Of a stretch of 64,000 nucleotides of DNA, positions 27,629 through 36,994 are shown one piece after another. A model generated the notes under the pieces. It was not told where the DNA came from and searched no databases. It saw only the letters and a list, made by a program, of their open reading frames with translations. The DNA is from an uncultured Pelagibacteraceae bacterium (GTDB taxonomy: Bacteria > Pseudomonadota > Alphaproteobacteria > Pelagibacterales > Pelagibacteraceae). Positions within the stretch are counted from its first letter, which is position 1; every line of letters begins with the position of its first letter. A program made the position numbers and the translations under genes. The stretch lies in contig CACEQR010000001.1 of the NCBI GenBank assembly GCA_902561765.1, positions 1 to 64,000 on the forward strand, given 5' to 3'.

Positions 27629-28894
27629 AGGCTTATTCATTGAATTAAAAAATTCAGCATTATTCTTTGTTGTCTTTAATTTTGAGTTAATAAAATCAAT
27701 AGCATCCATGGACCCCATAGGAGCAATAATTCTTCTTAATACATTCATTTTTTGTAAATCATTTTTATCAAAAATTAGTTCTTCTCTCCTTGTTCCTGAT
27801 TTAGTTATATCTATTGCAGGAAATATTCTTTTTTCTGAGATTTTTCTGTCTAAAATAGTTTCACTATTTCCAGTACCTTTGAATTCCTCAAAAATTACCT
27901 CGTCCATTCTGCTACCTGTATCAATTAGTGCCGTGGCGATAATTGTTAGTGAGCCGCCTTCTTCAATATTTCTAGCTGCTCCAAAAAATCTTTTTGGTCT
28001 TTGAAGAGCGTTAGCATCTACTCCTCCTGTTAAAACTTTACCAGAGCTTGGAACAACAGCATTGTAAGCTCTTCCTAATCTCGTGATAGAGTCTAATAAA
28101 ATTACTACATCTTTTTTATGCTCAGTTAGCCTTTTAGCTTTTTCAATTACCATTTCAGCAACTGCCACATGACGTTGTGCTGGTTCATCAAAAGTTGAGC
28201 TTATCACTTCACCTTTTACAGTTCTTTGCATATCTGTTACTTCCTCAGGTCTTTCATCTATTAATAGAACCATTAAATAACATTCTGGATGATTTGCTGT
28301 TATAGAGTTTGCAATACTTTGTAATATCATTGTTTTTCCAGCCTTTGGAGGAGAAATAATTAAAGATCTCTGACCCTTACCAATAGGACTCACCAAATCA
28401 ATTAATCTTGGAGTTAAGTCAGGTTTTTTTTCAATTTTATTTGACTCTACTTCCATTCCTAATTGTTTATTAGGATAAAGAGGAGTTAAGTTATCAAATG
28501 CTATTTTATGTTTAAACTTGTCTGGCTCTTCAAAATTTATTTTGCTTACTTGGAGAAGTGCGAAATATCTTTCTCCATCTTTTGGAGATCTAATAGGGCC
28601 TTCTACAGTATCACCAGTTCTTAGACCAAATCTTCTAATTTGACTTGGACTTACATAAATATCATCAGCTCCAGGTAAATAATTTGATTCCATTGCTCTA
28701 AGAAAACCAAAACCATCTTGGAGTAATTGTAAAACTCCTCCACCAGTTATTTCTTCTCCTTTTTCTGCAAGCTTTTTTAAAATTGCAAAATAAATTTCTT
28801 GTCTTCTTAATGTGCTAGCGTTTTCTATGCCAAGTTTTTCAGCTTCAGTGATCAACTTTTCAGAGCTTTTTTCTTTTAGTTCTTGAATGTTCAT
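27623..28894 (-). CDS. rho: Transcription termination factor Rho
   Basis: A 423-residue Rho. The N-terminal helical domain leads to the RNA-binding fold '[18 protein letters not shown]', '[19 protein letters not shown]', then the Walker A '[10 protein letters not shown]' near residue 181, Walker B '[15 protein letters not shown]' and the R-loop region '[20 protein letters not shown]'. It terminates untranslated transcripts. It heads rho on the minus strand next to the haem genes, a conserved alphaproteobacterial order. Confidence 0.98.
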   Translation of the reverse strand: MNIQELKEKSSEKLITEAEKLGIENASTLRRQEIYFAILKKLAEKGEEITGGGVLQLLQDGFGFLRAMESNYLPGADDIYVSPSQIRRFGLRTGDTVEGPIRSPKDGERYFALLQVSKINFEEPDKFKHKIAFDNLTPLYPNKQLGMEVESNKIEKKPDLTPRLIDLVSPIGKGQRSLIISPPKAGKTMILQSIANSITANHPECYLMVLLIDERPEEVTDMQRTVKGEVISSTFDEPAQRHVAVAEMVIEKAKRLTEHKKDVVILLDSITRLGRAYNAVVPSSGKVLTGGVDANALQRPKRFFGAARNIEEGGSLTIIATALIDTGSRMDEVIFEEFKGTGNSETILDRKISEKRIFPAIDITKSGTRREELIFDKNDLQKMNVLRRIIAPMGSMDAIDFINSKLKTTKNNAEFFNSMNKPS

Positions 28895-28953
28895 GTGTGG
28901 AAGTTTTTATTAAAGATAACATAAATATATATACTGATATAAAAATTTCAACC

Positions 28954-29388
28954 CTAGATAGGCTTAAAAACTACAATGAAAACAATAAAAATAAGCAAAA
29001 CTGTAGGTATTTCATTGATAATTCTATAAAATTTTGATGATTTTTTATTTTCTTTCAATTTTAGTAAACGCATGCATTTGCCAAGATATTCATGATAGAT
29101 AGTCAATATTACGACAAAAATGATTTTAAATTGAACCCATAAATAGGCAAAACTTTCGATGCCATTAATCCAAATTAAAATTATTCCAAAAAGCCATGAT
29201 AAAATCATAGCTGGTCTCATTATATAATTGTAAAGCTTTCTTTCCATTGTCTCAAAAATTTCTGTAGCTTGTTCTTTTTCAAAGTTTTCTACATGATAAA
29301 CAAATATTCTTGGTAAATATAATAGTCCAGCCATCCAAGAAATAACCGCAATTAAGTGAAGAGATTTAAATAATAGATATCCACTCAT
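28954..29388 (-). CDS. hemJ: Protoporphyrinogen IX oxidase HemJ
   Basis: A 144-residue membrane protein with four hydrophobic segments. 'LFKSLHLIAVISWMAGLLYLPR' carries the essential His, and 'NYIMRPAMILSW' the family Arg/Lys region. HemJ oxidises protoporphyrinogen to protoporphyrin in bacteria without HemG or HemY. It lies three bases from hemH, the next enzyme of the pathway. Confidence 0.92.
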   Translation of the reverse strand: MSGYLLFKSLHLIAVISWMAGLLYLPRIFVYHVENFEKEQATEIFETMERKLYNYIMRPAMILSWLFGIILIWINGIESFAYLWVQFKIIFVVILTIYHEYLGKCMRLLKLKENKKSSKFYRIINEIPTVLLIFIVFIVVFKPI

Positions 29389-29391
29389 AAT

Positions 29392-30384
29392 TTATAAGTT
29401 TTTTGTAACTAGATGTTTTAACAACGAAATATGATCTTCACTATCGTTCAAACATGGTACCATTTCAAAATTTTCACCTCCTGATTTGATAAAACTTTCT
29501 TTTCCTTGGATCGATATTTCTTCTAGGGTTTCTACGCAATCAGATGAAAATCCAGGGCAAATAACCAAAATATTTTTTTTACCTTCTTTAGGTAGAGTCT
29601 CAAAAGTTTTATCTGTGTAAGGTTGCAACCACTCTTGAGGACCAAATCTAGATTGAAAGGTAGTCTTGATTTCAATATCTGAATACTGTTCTGAAATTAA
29701 TCTGGTAGTTTTATGGCAATAACAATGATAAGGATCACCTTTATCAAAATATTTTTTTGGAATTCCATGATAAGATGCAATTATTAAATCTGGCTTCCAA
29801 TTAATTTCACTTATCTTTTTTAAAATACTATTTTTAATCGCCTCAATGTACAATGGTTCAGACTCATAATGAGGTATTATTTTAAGATTTGGTTGCCACC
29901 TCATTTTCATTAAAGTTCTATAAACTTCATCACAAACTGTTGCTGTTGTTGCGGCAGCATACTGAGGATAAAGTGGGAGTATAATTAAATTTTCACAACC
30001 TTTTTTTTGAAGATCATGAATTTTACCTTTAATACTTGGATTTCCATATCTCATAGCGAAATCAACAATTAAAACTTCGTTGCTAATTTGATTAGATAGT
30101 TTTTCTGCTTGCCTTTCTGTAAAATATCTTAAAGGAGACATATTTTTATCTTCCATCCATATTTCTTTATAAGCTTTGGCTGTTTTAGAAGGTCTAAAGG
30201 TAAGTATAAATAAGTTAAGTATTACTTGCCAAATTAATGGATTAACTTCAATTACTCGTCTGTCTGACAAGAATTCTTTTAAATATTTCCTTATATCTAA
30301 CCAGCTCGTTGAGTCAGGTGTGCCAAGATTAACAATTAAAATACCTGTTTTGCCATAATTAATTTTTGGATGGTCTGGTGTCAT
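29392..30384 (-). CDS. hemH: Ferrochelatase
   Basis: A 330-residue protein with 'GILIVNLGTPDS', the metal and porphyrin site 'IASYHGIPKKYFDKGDPYH', and 'FQSRFGPQEWLQPYTD'. It inserts Fe2+ into protoporphyrin IX. Its start overlaps the hemE stop by four bases, making hemE-hemH-hemJ one transcription unit. Confidence 0.97.
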   Translation of the reverse strand: MTPDHPKINYGKTGILIVNLGTPDSTSWLDIRKYLKEFLSDRRVIEVNPLIWQVILNLFILTFRPSKTAKAYKEIWMEDKNMSPLRYFTERQAEKLSNQISNEVLIVDFAMRYGNPSIKGKIHDLQKKGCENLIILPLYPQYAAATTATVCDEVYRTLMKMRWQPNLKIIPHYESEPLYIEAIKNSILKKISEINWKPDLIIASYHGIPKKYFDKGDPYHCYCHKTTRLISEQYSDIEIKTTFQSRFGPQEWLQPYTDKTFETLPKEGKKNILVICPGFSSDCVETLEEISIQGKESFIKSGGENFEMVPCLNDSEDHISLLKHLVTKNL

Positions 30385-31382
30385 TTAAAATTTCTTACAA
30401 TCTTGATTAGTTCCTCAACCATTTCAATTTTAGTCTCAGGAAGTATTCCGTGACCTAAATTAAAAATGTATGGGTGATCTTTAAAAATACCAAGATATTT
30501 TTCAACTTCTATTTTAAGAGTTTTTTGATCAGTTAGTAATATTTTTGGGTCAAGACCGCCTTGTATTGGTATTTTGATTTCATTGAGTATTTTCTTTGGG
30601 TCAACATTATAATCTATATTTACAGCGTCAGGTTTAACAATTTCGCAAAAGTTTTTATAATCTTTAATACCTCTTGGAAAACAAATAACAGGAACTCCCA
30701 GTTTTTTTACATAATCTACAATATTAAGGGTAGGTATATAAATATATTCTGGGATTTTATCTTCTAATAATCCAGCCCAACTATCAAAAATTTGAATAAC
30801 TTGAGCTCCAGCCTCTATTTGATTTTTTATATGTAGTTTTAAGAATTTCTCTATTACTACTAGTAATCTATTAATTAAAAAATCATCTTTAAAGAATTCA
30901 TCCGATAAACCTTTTTTTGGAGAAGATTTATTAATCATGTAAACTAGTATTGTCCAAGGAGCTCCAACAAATCCAATCATATCCCTATTGCTCATTAAAG
31001 GGTCTTTGGAAGTCTTTTCGATTGCTTTATAAACTTTATAAATTTTTTCAGTAAAACTTATTTCATCAACATTTTTTATTATTTCTAAATCTATATCTCC
31101 TAATTTAGGTCCAAAATTTTTTTCAAATTCTACTTTTTGACCAAGGCCATAAGGTAACATTAAAATATCTGAAAATATTACAGCTCCATCAAAACCGAAC
31201 CTCCTAATAGGTTGTAGTGTAATTTCAGACGCTAAATCATTATTTAAGCAAAGTTTTATAAAGTCTTGGTTTTCTTTTCTAATTACTCTAAACTCTGGAA
31301 GATACCTTCCTGCCTGTCTCATTAGCCATATAGGATTAAATGTAGTATCTTTATTTTTAATACAATTAGTTATGGGGCTCAT
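30381..31382 (-). CDS. hemE: Uroporphyrinogen decarboxylase
   Basis: A 333-residue protein with the family signature 'PIWLMRQAGRYLPEFR' and 'FGFDGAVIFSDIL', where the catalytic Asp lies. It decarboxylates uroporphyrinogen III to coproporphyrinogen III. It starts at the edge of the predicted oriC, the position hemE has in Caulobacter and Rickettsia. Confidence 0.97.
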   Translation of the reverse strand: MSPITNCIKNKDTTFNPIWLMRQAGRYLPEFRVIRKENQDFIKLCLNNDLASEITLQPIRRFGFDGAVIFSDILMLPYGLGQKVEFEKNFGPKLGDIDLEIIKNVDEISFTEKIYKVYKAIEKTSKDPLMSNRDMIGFVGAPWTILVYMINKSSPKKGLSDEFFKDDFLINRLLVVIEKFLKLHIKNQIEAGAQVIQIFDSWAGLLEDKIPEYIYIPTLNIVDYVKKLGVPVICFPRGIKDYKNFCEIVKPDAVNIDYNVDPKKILNEIKIPIQGGLDPKILLTDQKTLKIEVEKYLGIFKDHPYIFNLGHGILPETKIEMVEELIKIVRNFK

Positions 31383-31423
31383 ATAAATAGATATATATTA
31401 TTTACTTTATTAGTATTATGTAT

Positions 31424-31432
31424 TGTGAATAA
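31424..31432 (-). promoter_or_regulatory. DnaA box
   Basis: TGTGAATAA on the plus strand reads TTATTCACA on the minus strand, an exact match to TTATNCACA, 42 bases outside the hemE start. Confidence 0.7.
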
Positions 31433-31459
31433 CGTAAATTAGTCAATTTCCACATTTAA

Positions 31460-31475
31460 TTAACTTTTTATTAAC
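31460..31475 (+). promoter_or_regulatory. CtrA-type motif in oriC
   Basis: TTAACTTTTTATTAAC fits TTAA-N7-TTAAC exactly. In Caulobacter CtrA sites in oriC silence initiation. In such AT-rich DNA the motif can occur by chance, and no ctrA gene is in the window. Confidence 0.4.
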
Positions 31476-31665
31476 AATTTTGATCTTAAATTAATAAGGT
31501 TTTTTAAGGATAAAATAGAGTTTCCAGCATTTTTATGTATTTTGTATAACTATAATCACATTTTATAATTCAGTTAATTTTATCAGAAAAAAACAAACTT
31601 CTATGCACTTAAAGAATAAATCTGCATTTTTCTTATTTTACTTATAGTTTATAAACATTTTATAC

Positions 31666-32493
31666 ATGAGAAACTTATACCAAATTTACCTAATATCTGA
31701 TTCTACTGGTGAAACACTAGATAGGATTTTTTTGGCTTTAAAAGCTCAATTCCCTAATTTTGAGTATGAGACTAACCATTTTTCTTTCACTCGTACTGAA
31801 AGCCAAACTTTAAGCATTTTAAAACAAGCTAAGAAAGATAAAAATTCTATTATTTTATATACAATAGTGAATAGTAAACTTGCAAAGTATCTTACAGAAA
31901 AAGCTTATGAAAGGGAAATACCATGTTTTGGTGTTCTTGGTGATTTAATATTAAATTTCTCAAAAGTGCTTAATCAAAAAGCTTCGCATCAGCCAAGCGG
32001 TCAACATGTTCTAAATGAAGAATACTACGATAGAATTGAAGCTATTCAGTTTACTATGAATCATGATGACGGTAATCAAACTGATGATATAGAGAAATCC
32101 GATATCATTCTTTTAGGGGTAAGTAGGACAAGCAAAACCCCAACAGCAATTTATTTAGCTAATAGAGGTTTTAAAACTTCAAATATCCCATTAGTAAATA
32201 AGAATTCGATTCCATCAAAAGTTACAGAAAAAAATTTTTCTCCCTGTGTTGTCGGTTTAGTAACTGAAGCGGAGAGATTATATGATTTAAGAAAAAATAG
32301 ATTAAATTCTCTTAAAGAAGATCAAAACAGTGAGTACGTAAATATAGATAAAATTAGGGATGAATTAAATAGTTCTAAAAAAATATTTAAAGAAAATAAT
32401 TGGCCTACAATAGATGTAACTAGAAAATCAGTTGAAGAAACAGCGGCATCTGTAATTAAAATTTATGAAATAAAAAATAAAAAAAATGCCTAA
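31666..32493 (+). CDS. Pyruvate, phosphate dikinase regulatory protein (PPSR/DUF299)
   Basis: A 275-residue protein with the P-loop 'GVSRTSKTPTAIYLANRG' near residue 151, 'YLISDSTGETLDRI' at the start and 'DVTRKSVEETAASV' at the end, all DUF299 hallmarks. These bifunctional kinase/phosphorylases control PEP synthase or pyruvate phosphate dikinase. It is the RP001 homologue that marks oriC in alphaproteobacteria. It begins the rightward operon with maf, aroE, coaE and dnaQ. Confidence 0.93.
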   Translation: MRNLYQIYLISDSTGETLDRIFLALKAQFPNFEYETNHFSFTRTESQTLSILKQAKKDKNSIILYTIVNSKLAKYLTEKAYEREIPCFGVLGDLILNFSKVLNQKASHQPSGQHVLNEEYYDRIEAIQFTMNHDDGNQTDDIEKSDIILLGVSRTSKTPTAIYLANRGFKTSNIPLVNKNSIPSKVTEKNFSPCVVGLVTEAERLYDLRKNRLNSLKEDQNSEYVNIDKIRDELNSSKKIFKENNWPTIDVTRKSVEETAASVIKIYEIKNKKNA

Positions 32494-33070
32494 TATTATT
32501 TTAGCATCAAAAAGTAGGGTAAGAAAAGAAATATTAGATAATCATAATATTAATAACAAGGTTGAAGTATCAAATGTTGACGAAGACCCAATAAAAGAAA
32601 GTTTATTAAAAGAGGGAGCTTCACCTGAAATTATTTCTAAAAACCTTGCAGAACTGAAAGCAAATAAAGTAAGTCAAAAAATTAATAATGCTTTAGTTTT
32701 AGGGGCAGATAGCGTCATAGATCTGACCGGGGAGTTAATATCAAAACCAGAAAGTAGGGAAGAGGCTTTAAATATTTTAAAGAAACTTAATGGAAAAAAA
32801 CATTCTTTGATTAGCTCAGTTTGTATATCTAAAAATGGATCGATGGTTTGGAACTATACTGACAAAGCTTATTTGACCATGAAGGATTTTTCCGAAAATG
32901 AATTAATCACTTATCTAAATAAAATAAGCGATGAAGCTTTATACGCTTATAATGTCTATCAAATTGAAGGAGAAGGAAGAGCTTTATTTTCAAAAATTGA
33001 TGGTGATGAAGACACGATAATGGGCTTGCCTATTAAAAAAATTAAGGAATATTTAGAACTTCAAAAATGA
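32486..33070 (+). CDS. maf: Maf-family nucleotide pyrophosphatase
   Basis: A 194-residue protein with 'ILASKSRVRKEIL', the acidic 'LGADSVIDLTGELISKP' and 'YNVYQIEGEGRALFSKIDGD'. Maf proteins hydrolyse non-canonical or modified nucleoside triphosphates. It overlaps PPSR by eight bases and aroE by four. Confidence 0.92.
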   Translation: MPNIILASKSRVRKEILDNHNINNKVEVSNVDEDPIKESLLKEGASPEIISKNLAELKANKVSQKINNALVLGADSVIDLTGELISKPESREEALNILKKLNGKKHSLISSVCISKNGSMVWNYTDKAYLTMKDFSENELITYLNKISDEALYAYNVYQIEGEGRALFSKIDGDEDTIMGLPIKKIKEYLELQK

Positions 33071-33858
33071 AAAAATTTTTTGTTATAGGAAACCCAATTG
33101 AACATTCTTTATCTCCAAAGTTGCATAATTATTGGATTAAATCTAATAAATTAAAAGCAGTTTACGATAAAAAAAAATTAGATGTATCAGAATTAGAAAA
33201 TTTAATTAAAGAAGTTAAAGAAAAAAAAATTGATGGAATTAACGTTACAGTTCCTTTTAAAAATTCTGTAATTCCTTTTTTAGATAAACTATCCAATGAG
33301 GCTCAAAAAACACAATCAGTAAATACTATACACTTGAAGGATGGAATGGTAATAGGTCACAATACAGATATAGAGGGATTTGAGCTGGCCATTAAACATA
33401 CAAATTACAATATCGTTGGGAAAGATGTACTAATATTGGGTGCGGGAGGAGTTTCGCCATCAATAATAGTGGCTTTAAACAATATGAATGTAAAAAAAAT
33501 ATTAATAAGCAATAGAACACAAAGCAAAGCTGAAAATTTAAAAAAAACCTTTAAGGAAATAGAAATTGTTGAATGGGGAACAACACCAGATTTTGACATG
33601 GTTATTAATGCAACTAGTTTAGGTTTGAAAAAAAATGAAAATATTATTTTGGATTATTCAAAAATAAGCTCTGAACAGTTTTTTTATGATGTCATATACA
33701 ATCCATCTGAAACTAATTTCTTACAGTCTGCAAGAAAAAATGGAAATAGAACAGAGAATGGAAAAAAAATGTTTATTTATCAGGCTCAAGCCTCCTTTAA
33801 AATTTGGAATAATTTAGATCCCCGAGTAGACGAGAAAGTTATGGAGCTTTTAAATTGA
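33067..33858 (+). CDS. aroE: Shikimate dehydrogenase
   Basis: A 263-residue protein with 'VIGNPIEHSLSPKLHNYW' for shikimate binding, the catalytic Lys/Asp pair in 'NVTVPFKNSV' and 'GHNTDIEGFE', and the NADP motif 'VLILGAGGVSPSI'. It reduces 3-dehydroshikimate in aromatic amino acid synthesis. Four-base overlaps with maf and coaE. Confidence 0.96.
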   Translation: MKKFFVIGNPIEHSLSPKLHNYWIKSNKLKAVYDKKKLDVSELENLIKEVKEKKIDGINVTVPFKNSVIPFLDKLSNEAQKTQSVNTIHLKDGMVIGHNTDIEGFELAIKHTNYNIVGKDVLILGAGGVSPSIIVALNNMNVKKILISNRTQSKAENLKKTFKEIEIVEWGTTPDFDMVINATSLGLKKNENIILDYSKISSEQFFYDVIYNPSETNFLQSARKNGNRTENGKKMFIYQAQASFKIWNNLDPRVDEKVMELLN

Positions 33859-34442
33859 TTAAAGTTGGTATTTTAGGTGACATAGGTTCAGGTAAAAGTT
33901 TTGTTGCAAAACAATTCGGTTATCCTGTTTTTAACGCTGATAAAGAAGTTAGTGATATCTACAAAAATGATAAATCTTGTTACAATAAAATTAAAAATAA
34001 ATTTCCTAAATTTATAAAGTCAAAAATTTTAAAAAAAAATGAACTTGGAAGTTTAATTAAACAGAATAAACAAAATCTGAAAAAAATATCAGACGTAGTG
34101 CATCCCATTGTTAGGAAGAGAATGCATTTGTTCTTTAAAAAAAATAAAAGAAAAAAGATGGTCGTTTTAGACATACCATTATTAGTTGAAAATAAATTAT
34201 ACGATAAAAACTTTTACTTAATTTTTGTTCAATCAAAAAGAAATGAGATTAATAAACGACTTAAAAAAAGGCCTTTTTACAATAAAGCTATTATTGCCAG
34301 TCTAAGAAAATCTCAAAGATCTTTGGGTTATAAAAAGAAAATATCTAATTTTGTTATTAAGAACAATTTTAAACTTCTAACCTTAAAAAAAAATATTAAA
34401 ATGATTAAAAGAAAAATTTTAGATGAAAGAAATAGTTCTTGA
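33855..34442 (+). CDS. coaE: Dephospho-CoA kinase
   Basis: A 195-residue protein starting with TTG in the overlap TTGA with aroE. P-loop 'GILGDIGSGKSFVAKQFG', 'VFNADKEVSDIY' and 'HPIVRKRM' and 'VVLDIPLLVENKLYDK' are CoaE motifs. It performs the last step of CoA synthesis. Lysine-rich and slightly divergent, but of normal length. It overlaps dnaQ by 20 bases. Confidence 0.92.
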   Translation: MIKVGILGDIGSGKSFVAKQFGYPVFNADKEVSDIYKNDKSCYNKIKNKFPKFIKSKILKKNELGSLIKQNKQNLKKISDVVHPIVRKRMHLFFKKNKRKKMVVLDIPLLVENKLYDKNFYLIFVQSKRNEINKRLKKRPFYNKAIIASLRKSQRSLGYKKKISNFVIKNNFKLLTLKKNIKMIKRKILDERNSS

Positions 34443-35088
34443 TACTGAAACTACAGGATTATCTGTAAGAGATGGGCATCGGATTGTTGAAATTGGATGT
34501 ATAGAGTTAGATAATTTAGTCCCAACAAAAAATATATTTCATGTTTATTTAAACCCTGAGAGAAAGGTTTCAGAGAAGGCTTTTGAGGTTCATGGATATA
34601 CCGATGAATTTTTATCAACAAAACAAAAATTTGTTGAAATTGCTAGAGACTTTCTATCCTTTATCGAGGGTAAAAAGATTATAATTCATAACGCCGAGTT
34701 TGATATTGGACATTTAAATAATGAATTATCTTTGGTTGGACTTCAAAAAATAAGCAATTCAAATGTAATTGACACATTAGAATTGGCAAGGAATAAATTT
34801 CCAGGATCGGGCATAAGTTTAGATGCGCTTTGTAAAAGATTTAGAATCGATAATTCTAAAAGGGAAAAGCATACTGCTTTAATTGACTGTGATTTATTAT
34901 CAAAAGTCTATATAAATTTAATTGGTCAAAGAGAACCCACATTAAATTTAGTTGATAATAATGAAGTTAAGGAAACATCAAATGAAGGCAAATTAGATTA
35001 TTATAAAAAAATTATTCTTCCTACTAAAGAAGAACTATTGAGTCATAGTGAATTTCTTAAAAAAAACTTTAAAAAAAACTACTTCTAA
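34423..35088 (+). CDS. dnaQ: DNA polymerase III subunit epsilon (proofreading exonuclease)
   Basis: A 221-residue DEDDh exonuclease: ExoI 'VLDTETTGLSVRDGHRIVEIG', ExoII 'IIIHNAEFDIGHLN', ExoIII 'HTALIDCDLL'. The C-terminal tail after residue 180 contacts the alpha subunit. It removes mismatches during replication. It closes the five-gene run starting at the origin and is convergent with secB with a four-base overlap. Confidence 0.96.
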   Translation: MKEIVLDTETTGLSVRDGHRIVEIGCIELDNLVPTKNIFHVYLNPERKVSEKAFEVHGYTDEFLSTKQKFVEIARDFLSFIEGKKIIIHNAEFDIGHLNNELSLVGLQKISNSNVIDTLELARNKFPGSGISLDALCKRFRIDNSKREKHTALIDCDLLSKVYINLIGQREPTLNLVDNNEVKETSNEGKLDYYKKIILPTKEELLSHSEFLKKNFKKNYF

Positions 35089-35516
35089 TTTAATCTAGCT
35101 TTATATAATTCTTCAAAATCAATTTTTTTTCCAAATTTTAAATCAGGTAGTCCTGAGTTTCTCAGAATATTTAAAAATTTTTGCTCTAACTCTGGGTATA
35201 TTTTTGTCTGTAGATCACACAATACTATTTTTTCTAGTTCATCTTTTTTAATTTTTAAGTCTAAAATATCAATTACTGTGGCGTATCTTATTTGAAAAAA
35301 ACCTGTCTCTTTTTTTTTATTTGGATTTGAATAACTTAAAGTAGTTCCGACTTCTATCATTTTCTTTTTTAAAGGCTTTGAATTTATATCAACTTTCATT
35401 TGAAACTCTGGAATTGTATTTCTTATTGTGAGTAGACTCTCAGGACTTGGTATTTCTATTGATAAATCCTGAATATAACTAACAACTATTTTATATTTAT
35501 TTTCCATCTTTATCAT
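35085..35516 (-). CDS. secB: Protein-export chaperone SecB
   Basis: A 143-residue protein with the SecB pattern 'VVSYIQDLSIEIPSP', 'EVGTTLSYSN' and the C-terminal 'FGKKIDFEELYKARLN'. It keeps preproteins unfolded and hands them to SecA. Its start overlaps the fxsA-like gene, as is common next to dnaQ in alphaproteobacteria. Confidence 0.92.
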   Translation of the reverse strand: MIKMENKYKIVVSYIQDLSIEIPSPESLLTIRNTIPEFQMKVDINSKPLKKKMIEVGTTLSYSNPNKKKETGFFQIRYATVIDILDLKIKKDELEKIVLCDLQTKIYPELEQKFLNILRNSGLPDLKFGKKIDFEELYKARLN

Positions 35517-35925
35517 CTATATCTTCATACTCACCTTCTATAAAATTTTTTCCTACGTTTTTACTTTTCTTCTTTGATGAATATTTCTTTGAATACTTAC
35601 TTAAAATAATTTTCCTTGTAACTGGAAAAATTAACAAAATTCCGATTATATCAGTTGCAAATCCTGGCAGTATTAATAGTAAAGCTGCAAATGCAATTGC
35701 TGCTCCTGATATCATCTCATAAAGAGGAACTTCATTCCTAACTAATTGAGACATTCCTGAACGTAGAGTATTAAAACCTTCATATCTTGCGTACCAAATA
35801 CCCACAATTGCCGTAATAAGTATGAGTAAAACAGTATTTAATGCCCCAATTTGAGAACCAATCTTTATGAAAAGGTAGATTTCTATAAGAGGAATACCTA
35901 AAATAAGAATTAATGCTGTGTTCAT
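35497..35925 (-). CDS. FxsA-family membrane protein
   Basis: A 142-residue protein. 'LILGIPLIEIYLFIKIGSQIG', 'LLILITAIVGIWYAR' and 'LLILPGFATDIIGILLIFPVTR' are the membrane segments and the conserved loop of the FxsA family. Its cytoplasmic tail is Lys- and Asp-rich. Overexpression in E. coli relieves phage exclusion, but the normal role is unknown. Divergent from the Tim44-like gene. Confidence 0.88.
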   Translation of the reverse strand: MNTALILILGIPLIEIYLFIKIGSQIGALNTVLLILITAIVGIWYARYEGFNTLRSGMSQLVRNEVPLYEMISGAAIAFAALLLILPGFATDIIGILLIFPVTRKIILSKYSKKYSSKKKSKNVGKNFIEGEYEDIDDKDGK

Positions 35926-35983
35926 TTGTCTATAATGTAAATTGCAGGTTGAAATTAATCAACATAGTAAATATTATTACTAT

Positions 35984-36571
35984 ATGAGTTATAGCTTCGA
36001 GTACATCGATATAATATTGTTAGCAATGATAGCTGGTTTTATTTTCCTTAGATTAAGAGGAATTTTGGGAAAAAAGACAGGTTTTGAGGAAAATATTAAT
36101 TCAAGTTTTCCTCACGATGTCCCAGAAACAAAAAATTCTCCTATTTTGAATCTTGAAACATTTGATGATCAAGCAAAAAAAGATTTTTTAAATGGTGCGA
36201 AAATAGCCTATGAGAGTGTAATAACTAATTTTTCCAAGGGAGATCTTAAAACTATAAAAAATCTTTTAGCAAAAGATGTATACGATCAATTTGATGAAGC
36301 TATCAAAGACAAAAAGACTAGAAATGTTTCTTCGGAGACTACATTTATTGGAATAAATTCAGCAGAAATTAAAGAGCATAATCAAAATAAAAACATGTTA
36401 GAAGTTAGTGTTGAATTTGTAAGTGAAATTATATCTTGCATTAAAGATAAAGATAATAAGGTTGTTTCAGGTGATCCTCAAAAAGTTAAAAAAGTATTAG
36501 ATACTTGGAAGTTCACAAAAGATAGTAATTCAAAAAATCCTAACTGGCTAATAGTAGACACCCAGGCATAG
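35984..36571 (+). CDS. Tim44-like domain protein
   Basis: About 195 residues from ATG 35984; the track start at 35942 is a TTG upstream of an unlikely tyrosine run, and 'MSYSFEYIDIILLAMIAGF' is the usual beginning. One N-terminal membrane span, then 'LRLRGILGKKTGFEE' and a Tim44 domain ('FLNGAKIAYESVITNFSKGD'). Alphaproteobacterial relatives (TimA) are membrane proteins of uncertain role, related to mitochondrial Tim44. It is flanked by secB/fxsA and Smr as in many relatives. Confidence 0.87.
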   Translation: MSYSFEYIDIILLAMIAGFIFLRLRGILGKKTGFEENINSSFPHDVPETKNSPILNLETFDDQAKKDFLNGAKIAYESVITNFSKGDLKTIKNLLAKDVYDQFDEAIKDKKTRNVSSETTFIGINSAEIKEHNQNKNMLEVSVEFVSEIISCIKDKDNKVVSGDPQKVKKVLDTWKFTKDSNSKNPNWLIVDTQA

Positions 36572-36988
36572 TTGATTAAAAAAATATCAGATAAAGATAA
36601 ACAAGACTGGCAAAACTTTATAGATAGTTCTGATAAATTAGAAAATAAAGACAATCAAACTTTCAAAAAACCCAAACAATATATTGAGAAGTCTATAGAT
36701 TTACACGGCTATACTTTAGAAGAGGCAAACCAAAAAATGAACTCATATATTGAAGAATGTTTTATTAGTGGCGTTAACAAAATAAATGTAATTACAGGTA
36801 AAGGTTTAAGGTCAAAAAATCTAAATGATCCTTATCAATCTAATAACTTAAGTATATTAAAATATTCAGTACCTGAATTTATCAAAAATAACTCTCAGTT
36901 AATGAGTAAAATTATAAGTATAGATTTTGAGGCTGTTGAAAACCCTTCCATGGGAAACTTTGATATTTTCTTGAAAAAAAAGAAATAA
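36572..36988 (+). CDS. Smr-domain protein
   Basis: A 138-residue protein starting with TTG directly after the Tim44-like stop. The Smr core is 'SIDLHGYTLEEANQKMNSY' and 'INVITGKGLRSK', ending with the 'PSMGNFDIFLKKK' strand. Smr domains are nucleases or RNA-binding; the exact role of this stand-alone form is unknown. Convergent with hslU with six bases between stops. Confidence 0.85.
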   Translation: MIKKISDKDKQDWQNFIDSSDKLENKDNQTFKKPKQYIEKSIDLHGYTLEEANQKMNSYIEECFISGVNKINVITGKGLRSKNLNDPYQSNNLSILKYSVPEFIKNNSQLMSKIISIDFEAVENPSMGNFDIFLKKKK

Positions 36989-36994
36989 TTTTAA

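Larger units (their letters stand above)
31383..31665. other. Predicted chromosomal replication origin (oriC)
   Basis: A 283-base gene-free, extremely AT-rich segment between hemE and the PPSR gene (homologue of Rickettsia RP001), the junction that holds oriC in Caulobacter and Rickettsia. It contains a perfect DnaA box (TTATTCACA, minus strand, 31424-31432), weaker box-like words (ATTTCCACA near 31446, CTATGCACT at 31601) and a CtrA-type site. Gene orientation diverges on either side. The assignment is inference from synteny plus motifs. Confidence 0.82.
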
